From Nitrospirota bacterium (lineage in GTDB: Bacteria > Nitrospirota > UBA9217): a stretch of DNA of 31,299 bases. Positions 7,939 through 16,144 of this stretch are shown piece after piece. Within the stretch, counting starts at the first letter, position 1; every line of letters begins with the position of its first letter. Where the stretch lies: positions 1-31,299 of the forward strand of contig JALNZF010000029.1 in NCBI GenBank assembly GCA_023229435.1, in the 5' to 3' direction. A program made the position numbers and the translations under genes. The notes below the pieces were generated by a model. The model ran no database searches and had not been told where the DNA came from. It saw only the letters and a program-made list of their open reading frames with translations.

Positions 7939-8882
7939 TCCTTGCCGGGATCGATATCGGTACAAACACCCTCCGCTTGCTCATTGCCGAAACCGGCCCT
8001 GATTCATTCCATGAAATCTATGCAGATAGAAAGATCACCCGTCTGGGGATGGACCTTGACCGGAGAGGGGCGCTCACCCGCGAGGCTGAGGACCGCTCCC
8101 TGAAAGCGCTCGTTGATTTCGCTGAGAAGGTCCGGCGTCACGGTGTGCTCCATACCGCGGTGATCGGAACGAGCGCCCTCAGAAACGCATCAAACGCGGC
8201 ACTATTCATCGAAGAAGTAAAAACGAAGACCGATCTTGCCATCAGGGTCATAACCGGTGAAGAAGAAGCGAGGCTTACGCTTGCAGGCGTTGTCCACGCG
8301 TTGAAGGGATTCGAAGGGCCGCAGAGCGAAGCCCTCGAATCCGCCTTTGTCATCGACATCGGCGGAGGAAGTACGGAGATCATCGTGACCCATCCCGCGG
8401 AAGAGACTACAATGGCAAGTCTGCCGCTGGGCGCGGTCTATCTTACCGAACGCTATATAAAAAACGATCCACCAACACCGGCGGAAACAGCACAACTCAG
8501 GCGTGCGGTCAAAGATATTTTGGAACAGCACGGTGGCATGTTGAAAACCGGCCCCGGCAAATCCTTAATCGGTACTGCCGGCACGATCACGACGCTCGCT
8601 GCCATGGATCTGGGACTGGTGGAATATGCTCCCGATACGATCAACGGACATACCCTTGCCAGGGAAACCGTGAATGCGATCGTTCGTAAATTGACTGCAA
8701 GCACTCTCAAAGAGCGAAGGTCCATCCCGGGACTGGAAACAGGCCGTGAAGATATCATCCTGGCCGGAGCTGTGGTTGTCCAGGAGATCATGGAGCGGTT
8801 TGGTTATATGACGATGGTCGTGAGTGACTGGGGATTGCGGGAAGGGATCGTGCTGGATTTATATAAGAAGATTTGTAACTGA
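7935..8882 (+). CDS. Ppx/GppA family phosphatase (exopolyphosphatase / pppGpp phosphohydrolase)
   Basis: The 315-residue protein has the ASKHA-type fold motifs of the Ppx/GppA family: GIDIGTNTLRLLIAE at residues 4-18 (phosphate 1), IGTSALRNASN near 77, the catalytic-region ITGEEEARL, and VIDIGGGSTEI (phosphate 2) near 139. Its length fits the short two-domain Ppx that lacks the C-terminal HD-like domains of E. coli Ppx/GppA. It should hydrolyse polyphosphate chain ends or pppGpp in the cytoplasm. The start ATG overlaps the stop of the cNMP-binding gene, so the two are translated together. Family members cannot be split into Ppx or GppA activity by sequence alone. Confidence 0.9.
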   Translation: MILAGIDIGTNTLRLLIAETGPDSFHEIYADRKITRLGMDLDRRGALTREAEDRSLKALVDFAEKVRRHGVLHTAVIGTSALRNASNAALFIEEVKTKTDLAIRVITGEEEARLTLAGVVHALKGFEGPQSEALESAFVIDIGGGSTEIIVTHPAEETTMASLPLGAVYLTERYIKNDPPTPAETAQLRRAVKDILEQHGGMLKTGPGKSLIGTAGTITTLAAMDLGLVEYAPDTINGHTLARETVNAIVRKLTASTLKERRSIPGLETGREDIILAGAVVVQEIMERFGYMTMVVSDWGLREGIVLDLYKKICN

Positions 8883-8970
8883 TCAGTTGAAGAAGAAAAC
8901 AATCAGGAGAAAAGGGGAATTGCGAGGCGAAATGGGGATGAACAAAATATATTGAGTAACTACTCAGATT

Positions 8971-9071
8971 GGCCGCAAAAGATCGCAAAGAGCTCAAAGA
9001 AAAAACCTGAAACCATCATGTATTTCAGTTTAAATTCTCTCTGCGATCCTTGCGTGCTTCTCTAAGTGGCC
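8971..9071. repeat. Imperfect inverted repeat in the gap before the NtrC-type gene
   Basis: GGCCGC with GATCGCAAAGAG on the left (8971-8992) is imperfectly mirrored by CTCTGCGATCCTTGCG and GGCC on the right (9040-9071). A similar GGCCACTTAGRGAA string occurs near 6010. This looks like a decayed dispersed intergenic repeat. The gap 8883-9148 holds nothing else that I can identify. Confidence 0.4.
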
Positions 9072-9148
9072 GGTTCATTTTTTAGGCCATTCGCGGCTAA
9101 CAGATTTTGGCTTGAGTAGATACTATGCTGGTTAAGGAGTATAAACTG

Positions 9149-10516
9149 ATGCAGGAAACTCGTATCTTGATCATGGATGATGAAGCACCGGAGCGCAAGC
9201 GGATCGAGGACCATCTCCGACGCAAGGGGTACGATGTTCTGGGCGTGGGCACGGTGCAGGAGGCCATGGCTGAGATCGGCCGGGACCGCTATGACATGTT
9301 CCTGACGGACTGCAATATCCCGGGTGTGGACGCGCTCAGGACCTCGGAAGACGCGCGAAAAATAAATCCCGACACGGCGGTTGTCATCATGACCGCGTTC
9401 GGCACGATCGAGACCGCGGTCAAGGCCATCAAGGCCGGCGCCTATGACTATCTTCCCAAACCCATCGATCTTGACCAGCTTTCGGTGCTTATCGAGAGAG
9501 TATCGGAGCGCCGGGATCTGATCCGGGAGAATACCGAACTCAAGGAAATGCTGATCGAGCGGTACACGTTCGACGAGATCGTGAGCACGAGCCATGCCAT
9601 GGAGGAGGTCCTGAACATGGCGGGTCGCGTGGCCGCCAGTAGTGCAACGGTATTGCTGCGCGGTGAAAGCGGGACCGGGAAAGAGCTGATCGCCAAGGCC
9701 ATTCATTATCGCAGTCCGCGCGCAAACGCCCCGCTGATCAAGGTCAATTGCGCCGCCCTGCCCGAGACGCTGCTCGAGAGCGAACTTTTTGGACATGAGA
9801 AGGGCGCCTTTACCGGTGCGACTGCCCGACGGATCGGCAGGTTTGAGGCGGCGGACAGGGGAACGCTGTTCCTTGATGAGATTGGGGAACTGACGCCCGG
9901 AATGCAGGTAAAGCTCCTGCGTGTTCTTCAGGAACGGGAGTTCGAACGGCTCGGCGGGAACCAGACCATTAAGGCGGATGTGCGCGTGATCGCCGCCACG
10001 AACCGCGATATTGAAAAAGCGGTGAAAGAGGGGGCGTTCAGGGAAGACCTGTATTACCGGCTCAACGTCGTTTCCGTGGTCATTCCTCCCCTGCGCGAAC
10101 GGAAGGAGGATGTGCCGGGCCTTCTTGATTTTTTTATCAAGAAATACAACAATGAAAATAAAAAGAGCATTACCGGCATTTCCGCGGAGACGCGCGACCT
10201 GCTCATGCGATACGGCTATCCCGGAAATGTGCGTGAGCTTGAGAACATCATTGAGCGCGCCGTTGTGCTCGCCAAAAAGGGTGTCATTACCACGCTCGAC
10301 CTTCCGATCCATGTCAGGACCGCTGCGAGCGAAGTTGAACTGTCGGCACAGGCGTTGAAGGGCTCGTTGAACGAGACGCTGGATACTGTTGAGCGCGGCA
10401 TTATTTTGGAGGCATTGAAGGCGTCAGGCGGCGTTCAGACGCGCGCCGCGGCAAAACTCGGGATAAGCGAGCGGGTGCTCAGGTATAAACTGAAGAAGTA
10501 TACGATCAACGAGTGA
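9149..10516 (+). CDS. NtrC-family sigma-54-dependent response regulator
   Basis: The protein is 455 residues from ATG 9149. The receiver domain has the acidic pocket DDE near residues 10-12 and the phospho-acceptor Asp at residue 54 (FLTDCNIPG), exactly the NtrC position. An AAA+ domain follows with Walker A GESGTGKE from residue 172, the sigma-54-contacting GAFTGA at 219-224, and FLDEIGEL as Walker B. A C-terminal Fis-type helix-turn-helix ends the protein (AAAKLGISERVLRYKLKK). Start 9149 is preferred over ATG 9125 because AAGGAG lies 9 bases before it and Asp54 numbering fits. No histidine kinase is adjacent. The kinase at 24307-26781 is a possible but unproven partner. A 416-codon antisense frame covers the gene and is a shadow. 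Confidence 0.95.
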   Translation: MQETRILIMDDEAPERKRIEDHLRRKGYDVLGVGTVQEAMAEIGRDRYDMFLTDCNIPGVDALRTSEDARKINPDTAVVIMTAFGTIETAVKAIKAGAYDYLPKPIDLDQLSVLIERVSERRDLIRENTELKEMLIERYTFDEIVSTSHAMEEVLNMAGRVAASSATVLLRGESGTGKELIAKAIHYRSPRANAPLIKVNCAALPETLLESELFGHEKGAFTGATARRIGRFEAADRGTLFLDEIGELTPGMQVKLLRVLQEREFERLGGNQTIKADVRVIAATNRDIEKAVKEGAFREDLYYRLNVVSVVIPPLRERKEDVPGLLDFFIKKYNNENKKSITGISAETRDLLMRYGYPGNVRELENIIERAVVLAKKGVITTLDLPIHVRTAASEVELSAQALKGSLNETLDTVERGIILEALKASGGVQTRAAAKLGISERVLRYKLKKYTINE

Positions 10517-10817
10517 GCCTTGTGTAGTAATCCCCGGATGGTAAAAGTGATCAGCAAGGGGTTCCTGTCGACAACGTTATTCCGATTACCGATTATCAAT
10601 CTCTGATATACTATATTAACGGACGCATAAAGAATGGACAGATATCCTCATATCGTCATCCCCGAATGGTTTTATCGGGGATAGGGTCTTAATCAGGAAG
10701 AACCGGATTCCCGCTCAGAAGCCCTGCGGGAATGACCACGTGAGAGATGATTCAATGGTCAGACTTATTGAGACCATTCATAACTTAGCCCCGGACACAC
10801 AGTTGGAGGAACGTTTC
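10517..10817 (+). other. Intergenic region with REP-like hairpins
   Basis: About 300 bases separate the NtrC-type gene from the thioredoxin-fold gene. The right half holds two palindromes (listed separately). AT-rich sequence at 10590-10620 could hold a weak promoter, but no good -35/-10 pair was found. In-frame GTG 10740 and ATG 10755 precede the chosen gene start, without ribosome sites. Confidence 0.5.
10658..10733. repeat. Two REP-like palindromes
   Basis: ATCCCCGA at 10658-10665 pairs with TCGGGGAT at 10675-10682, and ATTCCCGC at 10707-10714 pairs with GCGGGAAT at 10726-10733. Both resemble the widespread dispersed palindromes with CGTCATTCCCG-type sequence. As RNA they could form two strong hairpins in the leader of the downstream gene. 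Confidence 0.6.
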
Positions 10818-11591
10818 ATGCTATCGGAAAGAACGCTGGAAATCATCAAAACATCCGCAAGCCGTCTCAACAAACCGGTCAGGCTGGCCCTTTTCACGAG
10901 CGACACGGGTTGCGCGGCCTGTCCGGAAATGACCGCCCTTGCCCGGGACATCAAGTCGCATTTCGACAAGATCGCTCTTGAAATCTATGATGTGGTCATG
11001 GACCGGGACAAGTCACATCAGTACGGCATTGAGCGCGTGCCGGCCATCGCGCTGCAGGGGGTTGAAGGAGAAACGGCCACGTTCTACGGACTCATTGAGG
11101 ACGTTTTTTTAAAAATGCTTCTGGACACGATCCAGTCGCTGTCCAGCGCAAAGGTATGGTTCCCGGAGGATGTGAGGCGTGTTCTGAAACATCTTGACCA
11201 TGACGTCAGGATACGGGTCTTTGTCGAAAGCGATTGTCCTTTGTGCCGGCCTGTGGCCGAGACCGCCGTCGGTCTTTCGCTCGAGAGCAGGTTCATCACT
11301 ACTGACGTTATTATTGCGGATAATTTCCCGGAGCTCATCAAAAAACACAAGATCAAGAAACTGCCGATGACGATCTTCGGCGACAACCTGCAGATGGAAG
11401 GGCACGTGACGGAGAGCGAGTTTTTGGAGATGATCTTTGATGCGGAGGGGGTCGATCAGGGGAAGGACCGGCGATGTCTTGTTTGCAGTAAGCTCTCCCC
11501 GGACATCATCTGCTCGAATTGCGAAATCCGGATCCAGGCGGAAGCGATCGATCATAAGACCAGAATGGAGAAGGGATTGCAGCAGCCGTAG
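10818..11591 (+). CDS. Double thioredoxin-fold protein with two CxxC sites and a zinc-ribbon tail
   Basis: The 257-residue protein has two consecutive thioredoxin/glutaredoxin-like segments, each with a CxxC: C32-A-A-C35 in the first and C140-P-L-C143 in the second. The second segment also holds a cis-Pro-like KLPMTIFG. This is the layout of PDO/glutaredoxin-like protein disulfide oxidoreductases. The tail adds a CxxC...CxxC pair (C220/C223 and C232/C235), probably a small zinc ribbon. It lacks a signal peptide, so it is probably a cytoplasmic thiol-disulfide enzyme; partner unknown. ATG 10818 is chosen because GGAGGA lies 7-8 bases upstream. Upstream in-frame GTG/ATG codons lack such a site. 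It may be cotranscribed with the radical SAM gene 200 bases on. Confidence 0.75.
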   Translation: MLSERTLEIIKTSASRLNKPVRLALFTSDTGCAACPEMTALARDIKSHFDKIALEIYDVVMDRDKSHQYGIERVPAIALQGVEGETATFYGLIEDVFLKMLLDTIQSLSSAKVWFPEDVRRVLKHLDHDVRIRVFVESDCPLCRPVAETAVGLSLESRFITTDVIIADNFPELIKKHKIKKLPMTIFGDNLQMEGHVTESEFLEMIFDAEGVDQGKDRRCLVCSKLSPDIICSNCEIRIQAEAIDHKTRMEKGLQQP

Positions 11592-11790
11592 TGACGTCAA
11601 AGTTAAACTTAAGCATTGAAGCAAGACCTTCAGAAGGGGAAAGGGGGAAGTGGGCGAAAGGGTAAGAACAACGGACTTAAACGATCTTTTCCCCCATTTC
11701 TCCATCATGTATCTCCCTTTCTCCTGAACGGTTTTTCGCGTATTTAAGATAAATCACTTTGATCTACTCGGCTGAGGGAGGTCGCGGGCC

Positions 11791-12801
11791 ATGAAGCAGG
11801 CAATGTTCCAGGAGGCGAGGGATGCGAAGAAGGTACAGTGCGGCCTGTGCTGTCACCGCTGCATTGTTTCTCCAGGAAAGCATGGAATCTGCGCGGTACG
11901 GGAGAACCGGGACGGCATTCTCTACAGTCTTGTCTATGACAAGGTGATCGCCCGGCACATCGATCCTATCGAAAAAAAGCCGCTCTTCCACTTTCTGCCG
12001 GGCAGCCTGTCGTTCTCCATCGCAACTCCAGGCTGCAACTTCCAATGCAGGCACTGCCAGAACGCGGATATATCCCAGCTCCCGCATGACCATGGCGGCA
12101 TACTGCCGGGTGAGGAGGTTTCTCCTTCCGCCATCGTCGATTCCGCGCTCAATAACCGCTGTAAGAGCATCTCCTATACCTACACAGAACCCACGATATT
12201 TTTTGAGCTGGCCTATGATACGGCGCGTCTCGCTTCCGAGGCGGGGCTCAAGAACGTGTTCGTATCGAATGGATACACCACTCCTGAAGCGCTCAGGGAG
12301 ATCAGGCCCTATCTCCATGCTGCGAATATCGATCTCAAAGGATATACCGATGATTTTTACAAAAAGATCTGCGGTGCGCGGCTTCAGCCGGTGCTCGACT
12401 CGATCAGGCTCTACAGGGAATTGGGCATCTGGATCGAGATCACGACGCTTGTAATACCCGAACATAATGACTCGGATGAAGAACTGAAGGGGATAGCGCA
12501 ATTTATCAGGTCTGTTGGAGAGGACATTCCCTGGCACGTATCACGGTTCCATCCCACCTACAAACTGAGTGATCGGCCTGTAACACCGCTTGATACGCTC
12601 AAGCGGGCGCGCCAGATCGGCTATGACGCGGGACTTCGGTATGTCTATGAAGGGAATATTCCCGGCGAGGGAGAGAATACATTGTGCTGGAGTTGCAAGA
12701 AGACACTGGTAAAACGAATAGGATTTAGTGTACTGGAGAATATGATCGAAGCGGGGAAATGCGAATTTTGCGGAGCGATGGTCGATGGGGTGTGGAAATA
12801 A
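11791..12801 (+). CDS. amrS: AmmeMemoRadiSam-type radical SAM enzyme
   Basis: The 336-residue protein has an N-terminal Cys-rich segment (CGLCCHRC, then HGICAVR) and the radical SAM cluster-binding C82xxxC86xxC89 (CNFQCRHC). A SAM-binding barrel with YTYTEPT and NIDLKGYTDDFYK follows, then a C-terminal CWSCKK...CEFCG zinc-like pair. This order is characteristic of COG1180 radical SAM proteins of the AmmeMemoRadiSam system, relatives of PFL-activating enzymes. The genes for the AMMECR1 and Memo partners are not in the window. The start ATG is well placed after GGGAGG. Downstream genes are archease and rtcB, about 50 bases apart each, suggesting one transcription unit. Substrate unknown. Confidence 0.88.
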   Translation: MKQAMFQEARDAKKVQCGLCCHRCIVSPGKHGICAVRENRDGILYSLVYDKVIARHIDPIEKKPLFHFLPGSLSFSIATPGCNFQCRHCQNADISQLPHDHGGILPGEEVSPSAIVDSALNNRCKSISYTYTEPTIFFELAYDTARLASEAGLKNVFVSNGYTTPEALREIRPYLHAANIDLKGYTDDFYKKICGARLQPVLDSIRLYRELGIWIEITTLVIPEHNDSDEELKGIAQFIRSVGEDIPWHVSRFHPTYKLSDRPVTPLDTLKRARQIGYDAGLRYVYEGNIPGEGENTLCWSCKKTLVKRIGFSVLENMIEAGKCEFCGAMVDGVWK

Positions 12802-12853
12802 AGCTATGAGAGACGAGTGACGAGGGACGACGGACGCGGGAGAACAAATATCA

Positions 12854-13267
12854 TTGAGACAATACGAAACCTTTGAGCATGAGGCCGACATCGGCATACG
12901 CGGGTTCGGCCAAACCGCGGAGGAGGCATTTGAGAATACCGCTCTTGCGATGTATTCCGTGATGGTGAATGTTAAGGCGATAGAACCCAAAGAGAAGAGA
13001 AGCGTTACCATCTCTGCTCCTGACCGCGAACTTCTGCTGGTCGAGTGGTTGAACGCGCTTCTGTCCTTGTCGGACATTGAACATATGGTCTTCTCGAAGT
13101 TCAACGTGAAGATAGAGGGCACGTCGCTCTTCGGGACGGCATGGGGCGAGGCGCTTAGTCGTGAACGGCATGATCCGAGTGTCGAGATAAAAGGCGCGAC
13201 GTATTATATGCTGAAGGTTGCTGAAGAAAAAGGACGATTTGTCGCGCAGTGCGTGGTGGATGTGTGA
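12854..13267 (+). CDS. Archease, activator of RtcB RNA ligase
   Basis: The 137-residue protein matches archease along its length. EHEADIGIRGFG holds the conserved Asp12 that binds metal, TAEEAFENTALAMYSVM follows the family pattern, LLVEWLNALL lies near 60, and Asp136 sits in the last residues (CVVDV). Archease speeds up the guanylation and turnover of RtcB, and the rtcB gene follows 65 bases downstream, which confirms the call. The start is TTG at 12854, with GGGAG 11 bases upstream. Homology to the normal archease N-terminus supports this unusual codon, and no in-frame ATG precedes the metal-binding Asp. Confidence 0.92.
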   Translation: MRQYETFEHEADIGIRGFGQTAEEAFENTALAMYSVMVNVKAIEPKEKRSVTISAPDRELLLVEWLNALLSLSDIEHMVFSKFNVKIEGTSLFGTAWGEALSRERHDPSVEIKGATYYMLKVAEEKGRFVAQCVVDV

Positions 13268-13332
13268 TGTGGAACAGTTCGGAGTGCGGAGTCTGAACCC
13301 TGAACCATTCCATTACCATCTTGAGTCCATTC

Positions 13333-14763
13333 ATGGATCCGAATACATTCCATAAGATCAACGACTACCTCTGGGAAATCCCGCAGCAGGGGGAGATGCG
13401 CGTGCCCGGCAGGATCTTTGCCAGCGAAAAGCTGCTTCAGGACATGGACGAAAAGGTGCGCGAGCAGGTGACGAACGTGGCAATGCTGCCGGGGATCCAG
13501 GTCGCGTCCATGGCAATGCCGGACGCTCATTGGGGATACGGGTTCCCGATCGGCGGCGTTGCGGCATTCGATCCTGATGAAGGGGGCATCATCTCCATGG
13601 GCGGAGTTGGTTTCGATATATCCTGCGGTGTTCGGACCATGAAAACAGGCTTGACCAGAGAGGAGATCATGCCGAGGCTCCCGAGACTGGTTGATCAATT
13701 TTACAGCCGTGTGCCTGCAGGGGTGGGCTCGGAAGGGCTGATCAAGCTTTCCCCTGCCCAACTCGACGAAATGCTTATTGGCGGAGCAGTGTGGGCTGTT
13801 AAAAAGGGTTACGGTGTGAAGGATGATCTTGAATATATTGAGGAGCACGGCAGGGTGGAAGGCGCGGAACCGGACGCTGTTTCAGACACGGCAAAGAAGC
13901 GCCAGTATCGTGAAATGGGGACGCTCGGAGCGGGCAATCATTACCTCGAGATCCAAGTCGTGACGGACATTTACAACGAACAGACTGCGTTGGCCATGGG
14001 CCTGAGAAAAGACGACATCGTCATTTCCGTGCACTGCGGTTCGCGAGGTCTCGGCCACCAGATCGGGACCGATTACCTGAAGAATCTCGCCTTCACGCTG
14101 CAGAAATACAAGATAGCGGTCAAGGACCGTGAACTTGCCTGCGCGCCGATCAACTCTCCCGAGGGACAAAAATACTTCGGCGCGATGAGCGCGGGGATCA
14201 ACTGTGCGCTGGCGAACCGCCAGATCATCACGCACCTGGTGCGCGAGATATTCACCGAGGTATTTCCCGAAGGGCATATTAAGATGCTCTACGATACCAG
14301 CCATAATATCTGCAAGAAGGAGACTCACCTTGTCAACGGGAAGAAGAAAAAGCTTTTTGTGCACCGCAAGGGGGCTACACGCTCCTTTGGCCCCGGACAG
14401 ATGGACCTTCCGCAGGAGTATCGGCATATCGGTCAGCCTGTTCTGATCGGCGGCACCATGGGAACGTCATCCTATATCCTCGTGGGCACTGAAGAGGGAA
14501 TGACCCATGCCTTCGGTTCAGCATGCCACGGCGCGGGCCGGGCCATGTCGCGCACGCAGGCCAAAAAACAGTGGCACGGCAGGGAGGTCATTCAATCACT
14601 CGAGGATCATGGCGTACTGGTGCGGGGGCATTCCTATTCCGGGATCGCGGAGGAAGCGCCGGAATCGTATAAGGATGTGGCGGAAGTTGTGGATGCGGCG
14701 CACCATGCGGGACTTGCCCGCAAAGTGGCGCGGGTCAAACCGCTCGCGTGCGTAAAAGGATAA
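13333..14763 (+). CDS. rtcB: RNA-splicing ligase RtcB
   Basis: The 476-residue protein is a full-length RtcB. It has PDAHWGYGFPIGGVAAF, then VGFDISCGVR with Asp95 and Cys98 (matching Pyrococcus numbering), GAGNHYLEI, HCGSRGLGHQ, YDTSHNICKKE with a metal-ligand His, GGTMGTSSYILVG, and ACHGAGRAMSR with the His399 that is guanylylated. RtcB joins RNA 2',3'-cyclic phosphate (or 3'-phosphate) ends to 5'-OH ends using GTP and Mn2+, in tRNA or RNA repair. ATG 13333 is chosen over in-frame TTG 13321 because residue numbering then fits the family. Archease directly upstream is its known cofactor. Ribosome site weak. Confidence 0.96.
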   Translation: MDPNTFHKINDYLWEIPQQGEMRVPGRIFASEKLLQDMDEKVREQVTNVAMLPGIQVASMAMPDAHWGYGFPIGGVAAFDPDEGGIISMGGVGFDISCGVRTMKTGLTREEIMPRLPRLVDQFYSRVPAGVGSEGLIKLSPAQLDEMLIGGAVWAVKKGYGVKDDLEYIEEHGRVEGAEPDAVSDTAKKRQYREMGTLGAGNHYLEIQVVTDIYNEQTALAMGLRKDDIVISVHCGSRGLGHQIGTDYLKNLAFTLQKYKIAVKDRELACAPINSPEGQKYFGAMSAGINCALANRQIITHLVREIFTEVFPEGHIKMLYDTSHNICKKETHLVNGKKKKLFVHRKGATRSFGPGQMDLPQEYRHIGQPVLIGGTMGTSSYILVGTEEGMTHAFGSACHGAGRAMSRTQAKKQWHGREVIQSLEDHGVLVRGHSYSGIAEEAPESYKDVAEVVDAAHHAGLARKVARVKPLACVKG

Positions 14764-14822
14764 TGGAGACTGAAAGCCGGTCAGCGTGTTCGGTTGAGCG
14801 CAATTTTTCAGGCAAAGCATTT

Positions 14823-14973
14823 TAGCAGGCTGTTGAAAAAGTCTTTTTGTGATTCGACAGGCTCACCACGAACGGATAAATACGAATAAATTCAATACAC
14901 GCTCCGTTCGCCCTGAGCCCTGAGCTTGCCGAAGGGTCGAAGGGTAAACGGAGCGTTTTTCACCAGCCTGCTA
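14823..14973. repeat. Nested palindromic element / bidirectional terminator between rtcB and a lipoprotein gene
   Basis: The outer arms at 14823-14840 (TAGCAGGCTGTTGAAAAA) and 14956-14973 match as inverted repeats at 17 of 18 positions. Inside them ACGCTCCGTT at 14899-14908 and AACGGAGCGT at 14947-14956 are perfect inverses, followed by TTTTT. A further CCTGAGC/GAGCTTGCCGAAGG hairpin sits in the loop. It resembles common dispersed elements ending in AGCAGGCTG. It lies between convergent genes and can terminate both. The outer right arm begins exactly at the stop codon of the lipoprotein gene. Confidence 0.7.
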
Positions 14974-15582
14974 GAACGTAAAGTCAACAGAATGACCGCA
15001 CACGGTGCCGGTCGTATGCCCGCCTCCGGTGGTGTTGAAATTCGTATCCAGGCTGATCTGGCAGCTTTGGGTTTCAGATTTAAACCCGCCGTGTATGCCA
15101 AGATGCTGTTGTGTCGAAGGTGCTCCGTTTAAAAAGGTGAACGTCCCGGTAATGGAAATGTAGGGATCGCCATTGATTATTAATGGAGGTTGGCAGCTCC
15201 AGTCTGTTATTGTTATTGGAATTTGCAACTGTATGATACCGGAACCGGTATCAGATATGGATCCGGTGATATTTCCTGATGCTTTCATGTTGCCGCCGGA
15301 GGTGCAGGTTAATGTATACGAAATCGACTGATTGATCTGAGTGTTTGCCCTTTGTTGAGATGTCGCGTTTGATAATTCGTTTGCCCTCAATGCCTGGGCG
15401 CTCACGGCGCTCGTTGAAATACGAGAAATTGACTTCGAAAACGAAGTGGCCTGGTCAGATGTCATGTCGGTGGTATTGACGCTGCCCAGGTCGCCGAGCC
15501 CGCCGTTACTGCCGCACGCTGATACGATAAGCGTCATTACGATGAGAATTCCAAATCCATACAGCCTGACATATCTGTTCAT
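14971..15582 (-). CDS. Secreted lipoprotein of unknown function
   Basis: The 203-residue protein begins MNRYVRLYGFGILIVM and reaches a lipobox (LIVSAC, with Cys about residue 23), so it is a lipoprotein exported and lipidated at the membrane. The mature part is rich in Ser, Thr, Asn and Gly, with beta-strand-like segments such as ISITGTFTFLNGA and four further Cys that may pair. No family was recognised. The start is the ATG at 15582, because the signal peptide begins there and GGGGG lies 10 bases upstream; the frame is open 13 codons further. The TAG stop is the first codon of the adjacent palindromic repeat. Confidence 0.75.
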   Translation of the reverse strand: MNRYVRLYGFGILIVMTLIVSACGSNGGLGDLGSVNTTDMTSDQATSFSKSISRISTSAVSAQALRANELSNATSQQRANTQINQSISYTLTCTSGGNMKASGNITGSISDTGSGIIQLQIPITITDWSCQPPLIINGDPYISITGTFTFLNGAPSTQQHLGIHGGFKSETQSCQISLDTNFNTTGGGHTTGTVCGHSVDFTF

Positions 15583-15670
15583 GATATCATTACCCCCTTT
15601 TTTAAGTTCCCAACAAAACAATACGGGTTTTTTAGACTCTGTGCTGCAAACTTCACGATGAACTTATTAA

Positions 15671-15786
15671 TATAGACGCATAAGATAATGTTACCTGTAG
15701 GGCAAGGCTTTAGCCTTGCTTTAAGCAACCCTGAAGGGTTGCCCTACAAAAGAGATGACAACAATTATTATTGTGTTTGCTATAGT
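15671..15786 (+). repeat. MITE-like element, copy A
   Basis: A ~115-bp element with a 53-bp core at 15696-15748. The core is bounded by TGTAGGGC and GCCCTACA and holds two perfect hairpins, GCAAGGCTTTAGCCTTGC at 15702-15719 and GCAACCCTGAAGGGTTGC at 15725-15742. Outer parts carry weak terminal inverted repeats around GACGCA and TGTGTTTGC. The core is identical to copies B, C and D. This copy has the most diverged ends. Confidence 0.85.
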
Positions 15787-16031
15787 AAGCCTGTGCATCT
15801 GTAGTTTTATTATGCAAAAAATACTTCGCTCAGGAGTCTTGCAGGTCAAGACAGATTTACCCTGATCCAGCCTGCATTTGCTGTTAAATATACATCAACC
15901 AAATTAAAATGTCTACAACAAAATTAAAGTTATTCAACTGACCGCTGAGATGACTTCATGGATGGTTTTTCAGAGCGGTTTTTCATCATGTATTGTCGAA
16001 CAGCTTGCAAATAATGGTAACCGTTAGAAAA

Positions 16032-16063
16032 AATTATAAACGTCCTGTAATTATAAACGTCCT
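16032..16063. repeat. Tandem 15-bp direct repeat upstream of the PilZ gene
   Basis: AATTATAAACGTCCT occurs at 16032-16046 and again at 16049-16063, a period of 17 bases. Tandem sites with near-helical spacing about 80-110 bases before a start codon are typical of regulator-binding sites. No known regulator was recognised. Confidence 0.6.
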
Positions 16064-16144
16064 TGATTTTAATCAGGATTTATTGTACCTTAGCGACAAT
16101 GGGTTCAGGGACTGGGCTACTTCATCCGACAGGAAGGGAGATGT

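Larger units (their letters stand above)
15622..16144 (+). other. Intergenic region holding a MITE-like repeat and a tandem direct repeat
   Basis: About 520 bases between divergent genes (lipoprotein on the minus strand, PilZ protein on the plus strand). It contains copy A of the 53-bp-core element and a 17-bp-period direct repeat (both listed). A 64-codon frame at 15993-16187 overlaps the PilZ gene and is judged spurious. Promoters must lie here but no consensus pair was found. Confidence 0.5.

Noticed and set aside
9062..10312. 416-codon open frame on the minus strand
   Set aside because: It lies antisense to a well-supported NtrC-type gene, shows no domain or signal, and its composition (rich in His, Arg, Asp) is that of a shadow frame in G+C-rich coding DNA.
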